From contig JAFABB010000001.1 of the NCBI GenBank assembly GCA_023426245.1, positions 1 to 64,000 on the forward strand: a DNA stretch of 64,000 nucleotides, read 5' to 3'. Numbering within the stretch: the stretch's first letter is position 1; each line of letters begins with the position of its first letter. The notes below the pieces were generated by a model. The model did not search any database. It saw nothing but the letters and a program-made list of their open reading frames with translations, and was not told where the DNA came from. A program made the translations under genes and the position numbers. Below, piece by piece: positions 35,461-44,824 of the stretch. The stretch is from Bacillota bacterium (GTDB taxonomy: Bacteria > Bacillota > UBA4882 > UBA8346).

Positions 35461-36927
35461 TTAATATCCCCCAACCCTCTGGGGTGCAGGATCCATTGTA
35501 AAAACACTCGCATCAAAAGCTTTTTTTAAATATTGATTTTTTAATTTTTCATAATCAGGATGATCCCAAAGATTATCAAACTCACATGGATCATTCTGCA
35601 AATCGTAAAATTCACCAGAATCTAACCCATGGAAAACCGCTATCTTATATTGAAGATCTCTAATCATCGTAAGATAGGGAGTAGGATTCCTATGATTTGG
35701 CAATGCATTATAGTATTCTGTGAATACAAAATCGCGATGATAATCGGCTCCTACTTTCCCTACACAGATATTCGCGAACGATTTTCCCTGCATCCGAATA
35801 GGAACAGGAATGCCGGCTAATTCCAAAATCGTAGGTGCGACATCAGTCAATTCTACTAAGGCGTTACTCTTTAACCCTTTTTGAAAACATTTTGGCCAAG
35901 AAAGAATCAATGGTACATGAATAGCCGGTTCATACACATAAGGGCCCTTGAGAAAAATACCATGATCGCCCAACATCTCGCCATGATCACTCATAAAAAT
36001 AATGACAGTATTGTCTAATTGTCCCGAGACTTCTAATTCATGCAATAAACGCCCTATGTTATAATCGATTAGTTCAATCATTGCATAATAAGCGGCGATA
36101 ATTTGTCTATGTTGTAAATCGCAAGTATTTTTAAATGATACTCCCGTTCCTCCATAGGCACCCGCATGATCCCTTTTTTGAAAGCTTGGTTTATTCTCTA
36201 ACTCACCTTCTTTATAAATTGGCGAAGGGAGTGTATTGGGATCATATTTATCTAAAAACTCTTGAGGCGGATCAAAGGGATGATGCGGATCAAAAGGATT
36301 AATGCTTATGAGCCACGGCCTTTGATGGGGTTGATTTATATAATCAATCGCTTTATTGAAACACCAAGTTGTTTGGTGATATTCAGTAGGCACCCCCGCC
36401 CAAACAATTGAACCATCCGGGGTAAGACCTTGTGGACCAAGCTTTGCCGATACTTCCGGAGAAAAAGGATATACATCCTTCCAAGATTTCCCTTTTTCTT
36501 TCAACCATTGAATGTATTCATTTTCAGGCCATTTAGGGAAAGGTCCATGACTCCAATGAAATTCCCCATATCCATCATCGATTCTTTCTTCCATCCGGCC
36601 ATCGCAAGGAGCTATATGAAGTTTTCCGGCCAAAGCACAATCGTATCCATTATCAGCTAGAATCTTAGTTACCAATACTTCGTCATCAGGAATTTTCTGT
36701 CCATTTTGCCTGCAACGGGTGGTTCTAGGATATCGACTCGTCAGAAAACTTGCCCGGCTGGGAGTACATACCGTGGCTTGGCAGAAGGTATTGGCAAAGA
36801 CTACACCACTAGAAGCCAACCGGTCTAAATTAGGAGTGTTAATGTGAGAATTTCCCAGCGAATGAATGGTATCAAATCGTTGTTGATCTGTGCATATCCA
36901 AATAATGTTTGGCTTTGTGCAAGGCAT
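35461..36927 (-). CDS. sulfatase, Cys-type, no signal peptide
   Basis: Formylglycine-dependent sulfatase, 488 aa from ATG 36927, chosen because AAGGGG is ten bases upstream. A TTG two codons earlier is too close. N-terminal NIIWICTDQQRFD, active-site CTPSR (Cys54, canonical form), INPFDPHHPFDPP and MSDHGEMLGDHGIF. No signal peptide. It is the only sulfatase of locus B, between the dehydrogenase and the MalG-type gene (28-bp gap), and so part of the transport operon. Confidence 0.94.
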   Translation of the reverse strand: MPCTKPNIIWICTDQQRFDTIHSLGNSHINTPNLDRLASSGVVFANTFCQATVCTPSRASFLTSRYPRTTRCRQNGQKIPDDEVLVTKILADNGYDCALAGKLHIAPCDGRMEERIDDGYGEFHWSHGPFPKWPENEYIQWLKEKGKSWKDVYPFSPEVSAKLGPQGLTPDGSIVWAGVPTEYHQTTWCFNKAIDYINQPHQRPWLISINPFDPHHPFDPPQEFLDKYDPNTLPSPIYKEGELENKPSFQKRDHAGAYGGTGVSFKNTCDLQHRQIIAAYYAMIELIDYNIGRLLHELEVSGQLDNTVIIFMSDHGEMLGDHGIFLKGPYVYEPAIHVPLILSWPKCFQKGLKSNALVELTDVAPTILELAGIPVPIRMQGKSFANICVGKVGADYHRDFVFTEYYNALPNHRNPTPYLTMIRDLQYKIAVFHGLDSGEFYDLQNDPCEFDNLWDHPDYEKLKNQYLKKAFDASVFTMDPAPQRVGGY

Positions 36928-36955
36928 TACCAAATTACCCCTTTTCTAAGAATAA

Positions 36956-37822
36956 TTAACCTTTAATACCCGTAGTCACAATACCTTCAACAAAATATTT
37001 TTGGGCCAGCAAAAAAGCAATCACTAATGGAATCGTTATCAAAGTCGTCGCTGCCATCAGTTGATTCCAAATAATCGATGTATCATCCTTAAACATCGTT
37101 AATGCCAATTGAACAGTTTTCATATTATCATTGTTAGTGATAATAAGCGGCCAAGTATATTCAGTCCAAGTAGAAGTAGCCTTTAAAGCAGCCAATACCG
37201 CAAAAATTGGTTTGCCTAATGGCACATAGATATAATAAAATGCTCGGATTCTATTTAAGCCATCAATTGCCGCTGCATCATCCAAAGATTTAGGATAATT
37301 TAAATAGAATTGGCGAAATAAGAACACTCCAAACGGTCCGGCAATATAGGGCAAAATCATTCCTAAATAGGAATTAAAAAATCCAATTCCTCCTTGTCCT
37401 AAAATATTATTTCCTCCAACAAGCGGGAAATTTTTTAATAATATAAATAAAGGGATCATTGTAACTTGGGTAGGAACCATCAACGCAATGAGCGAGATGA
37501 TAAACAATAAATTTCGGCCGCGGAAATTGATTCTGCTAAAAGAATATCCAGCCAATGAATTGATGATTAAACTAACTAAAACAGTAATTATGGTGACAAA
37601 TATTGAATTGTAAAAATAGCGTAACCAATTGCCCCTATTCATGGCATCAATATAGTTGATCAAGCTTATGTGTTTCGGAATAAAAACAAAACTGGAAGCC
37701 ACCACTTCACTCATAGTCTTTACCGAAGTGAGCAGCATCAATACAAACGGAAAAATCACCAGCAAAGAAAAAATCAGCATAATTCCAGAAAGCAGATACG
37801 TCGTTTTATGAGAATTATTCAT
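36956..37822 (-). CDS. sugar ABC transporter permease, MalG type (locus B)
   Basis: CUT1 permease of 288 aa with about six helices and the coupling loop DDAAAIDGLNRIRAFYYIYVP. Closely similar to 13317-14180, with identical VEGIVTTGIKG C-terminus. Eleven bases separate it from the MalF-type stop codon. No ATPase is encoded nearby. Confidence 0.94.
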   Translation of the reverse strand: MNNSHKTTYLLSGIMLIFSLLVIFPFVLMLLTSVKTMSEVVASSFVFIPKHISLINYIDAMNRGNWLRYFYNSIFVTIITVLVSLIINSLAGYSFSRINFRGRNLLFIISLIALMVPTQVTMIPLFILLKNFPLVGGNNILGQGGIGFFNSYLGMILPYIAGPFGVFLFRQFYLNYPKSLDDAAAIDGLNRIRAFYYIYVPLGKPIFAVLAALKATSTWTEYTWPLIITNNDNMKTVQLALTMFKDDTSIIWNQLMAATTLITIPLVIAFLLAQKYFVEGIVTTGIKG

Positions 37823-37833
37823 CTTTTAGCACC

Positions 37834-38736
37834 TCATCCTATATCCAAGTCTTGCCCTTGATTCCCATATTTAAAGTTGACTAAGGTGATCACCGCAATA
37901 ATTAATAAAAGAATAATAGACATTGCTGCAGCATAACCCATCCGAAAATCGATGAAGCCGCGATTGTAAATCTGATGTACAATCGTGGTGGTTGAATTCA
38001 TTGGACCACCGGCAGTAAGAATTTGTACTTGTTCAAACACTTTAAAATTATTGATAAATCCGGTAACAAACAAAAGAAAAGTAACCGGACTCAGCATTGG
38101 AAAAGTGATATTAAAAAATTTCTGAACCGAGTTAGCGCCATCAATCGTTGCCGCTTCAGAAAGATAAGCTGGTATACTTTGTAACCCCGCCAGGTAAATA
38201 ATCATGTTATAACCGATTATTTTCCAGATACTCATGAAAATAATGCTGGCCAGTGAAAAATTGACATCATATAGCCACGCCTTTCCTTTGATTCCCACTA
38301 AGCCAAGAAGTTGATTGATGGTTCCATGAGATGGATCATATATCCAGAGCCAAATCATGGATACAGCTACCATCGAAGTTACATGAGGCAAAAAAACACA
38401 GGTCCGGTAAAATTTCAAACCCATTAATTTCTGATTTAATATCACGGCCGCTAATAAACCAATAGCCATTGAAAAAATCAATGTAAAAAATGAATATATG
38501 AAAGTATTCTTTAAAGAAATCTTAAATGGCTCATCCGTCAAGAGATACTTGTAATTGTTTAACCCAATAAAATTAAGTTGCTGTAAATCAAAATTGGTAA
38601 AACTCAAAACAAAATTCGCTATGATTGGAATTAAAACAAAAACGATTAAAAAGATGTAAAATGGCGCAATCAATAAATATCCAATGTTTTCTTGACCTAT
38701 GGTTGCTTTTCGTTCAAAAAAAGTCTTTCCTGTCAT
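37834..38736 (-). CDS. sugar ABC transporter permease, MalF type (locus B)
   Basis: CUT1 permease of about 300 aa with coupling motif EAATIDGANSVQKFFNITFP and a C-terminus (NYGNQGQDLDIG-like, here FKYGNQGQDLDIG) matching its locus A paralogue. The start MTGKTFF is chosen because GGGAG lies eight bases upstream. The frame opens five codons earlier. A hairpin separates it from the binding-protein gene. Confidence 0.93.
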   Translation of the reverse strand: MTGKTFFERKATIGQENIGYLLIAPFYIFLIVFVLIPIIANFVLSFTNFDLQQLNFIGLNNYKYLLTDEPFKISLKNTFIYSFFTLIFSMAIGLLAAVILNQKLMGLKFYRTCVFLPHVTSMVAVSMIWLWIYDPSHGTINQLLGLVGIKGKAWLYDVNFSLASIIFMSIWKIIGYNMIIYLAGLQSIPAYLSEAATIDGANSVQKFFNITFPMLSPVTFLLFVTGFINNFKVFEQVQILTAGGPMNSTTTIVHQIYNRGFIDFRMGYAAAMSIILLLIIAVITLVNFKYGNQGQDLDIG

Positions 38737-38765
38737 CTTGCTCACTCCCATTTAAGTAAAAATTT

Positions 38766-38845
38766 GGCTGTCTCAAAAGAAAAATTTAGATATTCATACG
38801 CAATCAAAACATCTTGCTGAATCTAAATTATTTTTTAAGACAGCC
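38766..38845. repeat. intercistronic hairpin between binding-protein and permease genes (locus B)
   Basis: Arms GGCTGTCTCAAAA and TTTTAAGACAGCC, extended inward by AATTTAGAT / ATCTAAATT. On the minus strand the hairpin is followed by AAATTTTT, so it may also act as a leaky terminator. It holds the same gene position as the hairpin at 15134-15271, but with different sequence. Confidence 0.65.
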
Positions 38846-38859
38846 TTACTTTCTTTTAC

Positions 38860-40134
38860 CTACTTATTTTGCCGGGCATTTAAGTCTTTTTGAAGATTAT
38901 TCGCAGCATCTCGTAAAGCTTGTGCAACAGTCTTCCTATTGTTATAGACTTCTTCATAAGCCGTTTGAACATATGCGAATGCCGTATTATTCCAAGAAAC
39001 ACTTTCAGCGCCCTTGCCGTATTTGATATATTCAACTAAAACTTTGTTTAAAGCCGGATTGGCGTCAATGAAGCTCTTTTCCAGGGAAGCACGGACCACC
39101 GGAATATTTAATTGCTTGAATCGCTGCATCATTTGTTCCTTCGACATCATAAACTTAATAAACTCCCAGGCTTCCTTTTTATGCTTTGTTTTACTGCCAA
39201 TGGCGAATAAACGGTAACCGCAAAACGCCACTTTTTTCTTGTGAGTTAAAACCGGCGCAAAACCTAATTTATCTTTTATGGTTGGGTCGTTACGGATCAT
39301 GTTGAAAATTTGAACCGTTTGAAGAAATGACATGGCACTATTTCCTTTAACAAAAGGAACATCGTCCCTTTTTTCGTAATCATATGGAATACTAACATTT
39401 TCGTTTTTTAATTTGAAAATAAATTCCCAGCTGTCAATGGAATTTTGATCTGTAAAAGCAGCCCGCTCTTTTTTCTCGTCGATTATGATTGATCCATTCT
39501 GGCGCATGAATGGTTTATAAAATGCCGCAGTATTTAAAGCCGGAATATCAAAACCAGCCCTAACTACGCTACCGTTTGCATCACGCTTGGTCAATTTCTT
39601 GGCGTAATCCTCCAATTCTTCCCAAGTCGTCGGCGCTTTCTCAGGATCTAAACCGGCTTCTTTAAAATAATCTTTCCGATAGGTTAAAACTTCAGGCGCC
39701 GGATAATAACCAAGTCCGAGAATTTTATTCTTATAGACTCCAGTTTGTAGAGCACTTGCATAAATATCTTTTTTATCGGACCAACTATTAACGAAGCTAT
39801 TGAGAGGCATAAAATCTCCTCTCGATCCTCTAGCGGCAATTGAAGAAAGAAATACAGATAATACATCCGGATATGTTCCGCTAAGCAAAGCTGCATTCAG
39901 TTTAGTATTAATATCCGTTATATTGGATGGCAGAGTTGTAACTTCAACTCTAATATCTGGGTGTTGTTTATTAAAATCATTTACTGCATTAAAAAAATAC
40001 TGGTCATTGACTTTTGTGAACCCGGGGAACCAAAATGAAATGATTGTTGGTGCTTTTGACGCGGCAATAGTGCTCATCCCAATAACCATTCCCAACATTA
40101 AAATAATTGAAACAAAAAAAACACTCTTTTTCAA
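38860..40134 (-). CDS. sugar ABC transporter substrate-binding protein (locus B)
   Basis: Family 1 solute-binding protein of 424 aa. TTG start with AGGGAGG seven bases upstream. The signal peptide ends near TIAASKA and has no lipobox cysteine. Mature part begins TIISFWFPGFTK. It is most similar to 19560-20828, the other binding protein that faces a YesM/YesN pair. First gene of the locus B transport and catabolic transcript. Confidence 0.94.
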   Translation of the reverse strand: MKKSVFFVSIILMLGMVIGMSTIAASKAPTIISFWFPGFTKVNDQYFFNAVNDFNKQHPDIRVEVTTLPSNITDINTKLNAALLSGTYPDVLSVFLSSIAARGSRGDFMPLNSFVNSWSDKKDIYASALQTGVYKNKILGLGYYPAPEVLTYRKDYFKEAGLDPEKAPTTWEELEDYAKKLTKRDANGSVVRAGFDIPALNTAAFYKPFMRQNGSIIIDEKKERAAFTDQNSIDSWEFIFKLKNENVSIPYDYEKRDDVPFVKGNSAMSFLQTVQIFNMIRNDPTIKDKLGFAPVLTHKKKVAFCGYRLFAIGSKTKHKKEAWEFIKFMMSKEQMMQRFKQLNIPVVRASLEKSFIDANPALNKVLVEYIKYGKGAESVSWNNTAFAYVQTAYEEVYNNRKTVAQALRDAANNLQKDLNARQNK

Positions 40135-40463
40135 ATTAATTCCTCCCTTGTCGCTATATTTTTGTCGTTAACCAAGAATGTTGAATATCCCTCACTCCCT
40201 TTTATGAAAACTTTATGAATATTAGATTAGAACTCCAAAAACTTAAATTTATTTTTGTTGTTATCTGTAACCAATATATCAAGTAAAGTTACCGTATTAA
40301 AGTAATAAAATTATGCCATTCTATCATAATATTTAGAACAACATTCGATAGGCTTTTAAATATATATTAAAATTTAGTTAAAATACAAATATATTTAGAT
40401 TTTCTTGATTTCGTATTTACCACCATTTACAAAGGTCGATAAGGCTCTTTTAATAGAATAATT

Positions 40464-40493
40464 TTGGACAAAACCAATCCTCTCTGTTAAAAT
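40464..40493 (+). promoter_or_regulatory. possible sigma-A-like promoter for second yesM-yesN
   Basis: TTGGAC (40464-40469) and TAAAAT (40488-40493) with an 18-base spacer, about 70 bases before the kinase start. The rest of 40135-40463 is AT-rich and holds no gene. It must also contain the divergent promoter of the binding-protein gene, which I could not pinpoint. Confidence 0.45.
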
Positions 40494-40563
40494 AAAGTAA
40501 ATTACAAAATCAAAGACAAAATAATGGTTCTTGTTCAAATTTAGAGCAAAGGCTTTATAAACA

Positions 40564-42333
40564 ATGGAAACTTTTCCTTTCATTTTTAATACCGACATAT
40601 TTCGAAAGCTTTTTATTCCCTATTTACTGCTTACTTTAATCCCAATAAGTCTAATTAGTATTTTTGCCTTTAAGGCTTCTGAACAAATCATCAATGTCCA
40701 AGTAAGTAAATCAAACCGTCATACTCTTACCCAGATTGAAAAGAACATTGACACTTTACTCGACGACCTTACTGGGGAAGTCAATATCTACAACCAAAAT
40801 TCCCAATTGGAACCAGCGCTTAAACAAAGCCCTATTCTCTTATTCAACCGCTTAAAAAATATTGAATCCGTCGAATCCCAAATGTTCAAATATTCCTTAA
40901 CCGCTGATAAATTACAGCAAGAGGCCATTCTGATCGGGACGAATGAAATAGTTTATACCAGTCCTTATGGTACTACATCCATAACTGCAACGAATATTCA
41001 GCACCAAGAATGGTATCGACGAATGTTGCATAATCCCGAACAGATTGTCTGGTTAAATACACATCCCAGCTTTTTTATAGATCATCAGGATGAAAAAGTT
41101 TTTACTGCAATTAAGGCCTTACAGAATAATAACTTCTCCAATAACTTTTATGGAATATTAATACTGAGTGTAAAGGAATCCAGTCTGTATGATATTTATA
41201 AAGATTCGTTGGATAGAGGAAATCAAATTTTTATTATCGATGCCGAGGGAAATCTTATTTCGCATTCGGTACGTCCGAAGCTGGAATCTAAAACGGAATT
41301 GAAACAATTGATGAATTTAATTAAAAACAAAACTCGGGATTATCAAATTTTATCTTTTAATAAAGCCCAATACCTTTGTAATTATAAAAAAATTGATGAA
41401 ATAAACTGGTATATCATTAATACAATTCCCCTGTCAGTTCTTTCTCAAGATATCAAAGCATTAGGATTTAAGATTTTACTGATTTTTTTATTATTCTCCA
41501 TTTTGTCGATCATTGCCACCATTATAATTTCCCGCCGTATTGCCGTTCCTCTGCTCAACCTTTGTAATCATGTAAAATCGATTCATTCCATAAAAACTGA
41601 TCCGAAAGGAACTCACTTGGATGAAATCTCCCTATTAACCACTGAGTACGATCATATCATCCTAGAATTAGAACAAACCATCAGTAGCCTAGTTAAAGAG
41701 CAGGAGGAAAAGCGGAAAGCTGAATTACAAGCATTGCAAATGCAAATCAATCCTCATTTTCTTTATAATACTTTAAACTCTATTAAATGTTTGACTTGGA
41801 CTGGAAAAACCGAATTAATTGAACCCACCATAAGTGCATTAGTTCGTTTACTGGAACAAACCATCAATAAAGGTTCAGAGTTAATTTCAATTAAAGAAGA
41901 AATGGATAATGTCCGCAATTACATTTATATTCAAAATATACGTACCTGCAACTTAATTGGTATTCAATACCAGATTGATAACGAACTTATTCATTACATG
42001 ATTCCCAAATTATTACTGCAGCCAGTTATCGAAAATGCTATCTTTCATGGAATAGAACCAAAAAATAACCAGGGTAGCATTACTATTTATATATCCACCA
42101 TTGAAGAGCAGATTCAAATCGAAATCATTGATAACGGAGTCGGAATGGATGATGCTACCATTAGTTCGCTTTTTATATCCAATCAAAAGGCCACGAATCG
42201 TTTCAGTGGAATCGGAATTCAAAATGTGGCGGAACGGTTAAAACTACACTTTGGTCAGGGATATGGGGTTAAAATTCAGAGTGAAATCGGGATAGGAACA
42301 TCAGTAACTTTAAATTTGCCCAAAATACCTTAA
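40564..42333 (+). CDS. sensor histidine kinase, YesM/LytS type (locus B)
   Basis: Membrane sensor kinase of 589 aa, paralogue of 21234-23036. First helix near residues 17-37, sensor domain, second helix near 300-323, HAMP, QMQINPHFLYNTLNS with phospho-acceptor His398, and an ATPase domain with ENAIFHGIEPK and DNGVGMD. The ribosome site is weak (AAAGG eleven bases upstream), unlike its partner. It is divergent from the binding-protein gene and is followed after 11 bp by its response regulator. Confidence 0.95.
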   Translation: METFPFIFNTDIFRKLFIPYLLLTLIPISLISIFAFKASEQIINVQVSKSNRHTLTQIEKNIDTLLDDLTGEVNIYNQNSQLEPALKQSPILLFNRLKNIESVESQMFKYSLTADKLQQEAILIGTNEIVYTSPYGTTSITATNIQHQEWYRRMLHNPEQIVWLNTHPSFFIDHQDEKVFTAIKALQNNNFSNNFYGILILSVKESSLYDIYKDSLDRGNQIFIIDAEGNLISHSVRPKLESKTELKQLMNLIKNKTRDYQILSFNKAQYLCNYKKIDEINWYIINTIPLSVLSQDIKALGFKILLIFLLFSILSIIATIIISRRIAVPLLNLCNHVKSIHSIKTDPKGTHLDEISLLTTEYDHIILELEQTISSLVKEQEEKRKAELQALQMQINPHFLYNTLNSIKCLTWTGKTELIEPTISALVRLLEQTINKGSELISIKEEMDNVRNYIYIQNIRTCNLIGIQYQIDNELIHYMIPKLLLQPVIENAIFHGIEPKNNQGSITIYISTIEEQIQIEIIDNGVGMDDATISSLFISNQKATNRFSGIGIQNVAERLKLHFGQGYGVKIQSEIGIGTSVTLNLPKIP

Positions 42334-42344
42334 CGGAGGGTCTC

Positions 42345-43889
42345 ATGTACAAAATATTAATTGTTGATGATGAAAAGCTTTTACGACAAGGATTTATCCA
42401 TATGGCAAATTGGGCAGAACATGGATTTAGCATTGCCGGAGAAGCAGCCAATGGAGAAGAGGCATTGCAACTCATTGAAACCATTGAGCCCGAGATCGTG
42501 ATTACCGATATTCGGATGCCCGTAATGGATGGTATCGTACTCACCCGTAAAATCAAGGAATTTTATCCGCAAATTCAAGTGATCGTCCTCAGTAGTTACA
42601 ATGATTTTGAATATGTCCGTGAAACGTTAAAATTAGGGGCGCTCGATTATTTCTTAAAACCAAAAATGGAACCCCTAGAATTACTTGCCCTTCTTGAAAA
42701 AACCAAGCAAAAACTGGATGAGTTCCGGCTGCCCGATTGCAATTTTAAGTACAGTTGCAGTGGAAACGGCCGGGAAAAATTTTTTAAAGATCTGCTCAGT
42801 GGGAAACTTGAAGATGGGAAACTTATTAAACAGCAGTTGGATCATATTGAGGTCAATTTAAACGATACAGATATTGTTTTAGTGATCATTTTCCCTATCC
42901 AAAGCTGCGGTGCGGATCCAATTGAGGCCGAAGAAACCATTCAAAACGAATTTGCTTCATTTTTTAATGGTCATACTGTATTTTTTAATGGAGCTTATGT
43001 TACCTTAATAAATAGCGTTCCTTCCCAGCTAGCACAAATCGAGAGCATAGGCTTCCAACTTATTGACTTGATTGCCCAAAGAAAAAAAATTGTAACGCGA
43101 ATCATTATCAGCGATTTCTGTAAGGAACTAACAGCTATTGGTAGAACTTACCACCAAGCGATACAAAAAAGGCCTTATCTTTTTTACAAGCAGGTTATAT
43201 TGCCCGATCAAGTTTTTAACACTACTATCCTGGAATGCGGTCTCGAACCTTTACAATTATTCGTTGAAAAACAAGATTTACAGGGCTTAAATCGTTACGT
43301 CGAAGCGCAAATTACTGAACACATCCGGACTGGTCTTTATCCCGAACCGTATGACCTGAAAAAATGGTTAATTGAAATTTGTTTTTTGGTAATACAATCT
43401 TTAACCAAATTGGGTTATAATACGACCTCAATCAATAAAAACAAATTCAGTTTCTTCAAAAAAATTGAAGGTGCCAATTCACTAGCAGACGTATTAAAAA
43501 CATTTGATGGAATAATGAGTGATTTTGAAACTTTGTTAGCCGCTGTTCCATATCATCTTTATAATCCGATCATAAAACAAATTATTTATTATTTGGCCAG
43601 CCACTATACGGAAAGCATTTCCTTATCCTCACTCGCCAATCTTTTTCATGTTAATAAAAGTTATCTTTGTCAGCTTTTTAAGCAGCAAACTGGCCAAAAC
43701 TTTAATGATTACCTCACTAAAATTCGCATCGAAAAAGCCAAGGAACTCTTACTTCATCCCGAAAATAATATTAACACGGTAGGGAACCTAGTAGGATTCT
43801 CCAATCCAAGTTATTTCGCACAGGTATTTAAAAACTTAGTGAGGATAACTCCTTCTGAATATGTTAAGCTACGAAAACTACCCAGATAA
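42345..43889 (+). CDS. response regulator with AraC-type DNA-binding domain, YesN type (locus B)
   Basis: 514-aa regulator with receiver domain (DDEK at residues 8-11, phospho-acceptor Asp55 in ITDIRMPVMDG), a variable middle and a C-terminal AraC helix-turn-helix (FNDYLTKIRIEKAKELL, VGFSNPSYFAQVFKN). CGGAGGG precedes the ATG. Paralogue of 23033-24622, probably controlling the divergent locus B transport operon. Confidence 0.95.
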   Translation: MYKILIVDDEKLLRQGFIHMANWAEHGFSIAGEAANGEEALQLIETIEPEIVITDIRMPVMDGIVLTRKIKEFYPQIQVIVLSSYNDFEYVRETLKLGALDYFLKPKMEPLELLALLEKTKQKLDEFRLPDCNFKYSCSGNGREKFFKDLLSGKLEDGKLIKQQLDHIEVNLNDTDIVLVIIFPIQSCGADPIEAEETIQNEFASFFNGHTVFFNGAYVTLINSVPSQLAQIESIGFQLIDLIAQRKKIVTRIIISDFCKELTAIGRTYHQAIQKRPYLFYKQVILPDQVFNTTILECGLEPLQLFVEKQDLQGLNRYVEAQITEHIRTGLYPEPYDLKKWLIEICFLVIQSLTKLGYNTTSINKNKFSFFKKIEGANSLADVLKTFDGIMSDFETLLAAVPYHLYNPIIKQIIYYLASHYTESISLSSLANLFHVNKSYLCQLFKQQTGQNFNDYLTKIRIEKAKELLLHPENNINTVGNLVGFSNPSYFAQVFKNLVRITPSEYVKLRKLPR

Positions 43890-43919
43890 CTTAAAATGCT
43901 AGGTATTAATTTTTGTTTT

Positions 43920-44290
43920 GATTCTAAAAGGAGAACTCCCTGTTAATAATGGGGTCGAAAGACACGGAGTCGCAAGAAGACCTTAAGGGGGGGCACGGAA
44001 ACCATTTCCGAAGCTTTAACGGTTTCTGATTTCCTCCCGCCAATTGTCTCCATCGCTCAGGAAATCACAGCTAAAATAATAATGACCCCCAAATGATTGG
44101 GTTTTCCGGAGCCTTTGCCGTTATGCTCCGTAGTCTGTCCAGCAGCCTATCGGCCCTCAATTCCAGCCAGTTCCCTTTAAGGGAAAGGGTAAATAGGCCC
44201 ATACCTTTCCGTTTTAGGGAAGCAATCTGCCAGGTTTAATTCCGCTTTCTCGCTGCCGCTCAAATAAAGAAGGCCCCTCGGCAACAGAAT
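43920..44290. other. non-coding, strongly self-complementary segment
   Basis: Between the response regulator and the broken XRE gene. It contains GTCGAAAGAC as a GAAA-capped hairpin, GGAGC/GCTCC, GCCTAT/ATAGGC and a long GGAAAGG/CCCTTTCC pair. No open frame looks like protein. It may be a structured RNA on either strand plus the terminators of the two convergent genes. I could not match it to a known family. Confidence 0.35.
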
Positions 44291-44295
44291 GGACT

Positions 44296-44792
44296 CAATT
44301 TTTCATACGATTACTTTTTATCCTCTTCCAAATACACCTTCACAAAATTCGCCAAGGCCTTCCGGGTCTTTTCGTCACCCTGTTGCCAGATCTGAAAAAT
44401 CTGTTGATACAAGTTTAGTAACTCCCTATCAAATTTGCCATCAATGAGCTTTTCAGTTTCGATAATCGATTGAAGATTCTCATATCGGGGATCTTTTAAA
44501 TATTCGCAATTCCGGCTCCAATCTTTTGCTCTCCGAGCAATTCAATCCCTTTGTCGATATATGCTTTCGGTGAAATAAACATCTCGCCCTCACCCGTCAA
44601 AATCCAATCAGGGTTTGCAGCGAAATGAATTTTTAAATTATTAAGAAAAGCCCTGGAAGTCTTGGCTTCACCGGATTGAATCCGGTAAATACTCGATAGA
44701 TTCATTCCAAGTTCTTGACTAAATTCTTTTTTCTTAAATCCCAAATACTCTCTAAATTGCTTCACCCGTTCTCGACTCAATTTATTTCGCAT
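44296..44792 (-). pseudogene. XRE-family transcriptional regulator, frameshifted
   Basis: The first 98 codons encode an XRE helix-turn-helix (FRKKEFSQELGMNLSSIYRIQSGEAKTS-type, read here as KKEFSQELGMNLSSIYRIQS) and stop at 44496. A second frame, offset by one base near 44510-44520, continues without a stop with protein-like sequence (CEYLKDPRYENLQSIIETEK, then FQIWQQGDEKTRKALANF), which is a typical C-terminus of such regulators. The break falls in or near an AAAA run. The exact 3' end (44296-44314) is uncertain. It may be a real pseudogene or a sequencing error. Confidence 0.65.
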
Positions 44793-44824
44793 TAAACGAA
44801 TTTCTCCTTGATATTTTTGTATAA

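Noticed and set aside
43940..43990. Cyclic-di-GMP-I riboswitch
   Set aside because: The GAAA-capped hairpin and GTCGCAAG recall the aptamer, but the conserved upstream and closing elements are absent and no gene follows in the right position.
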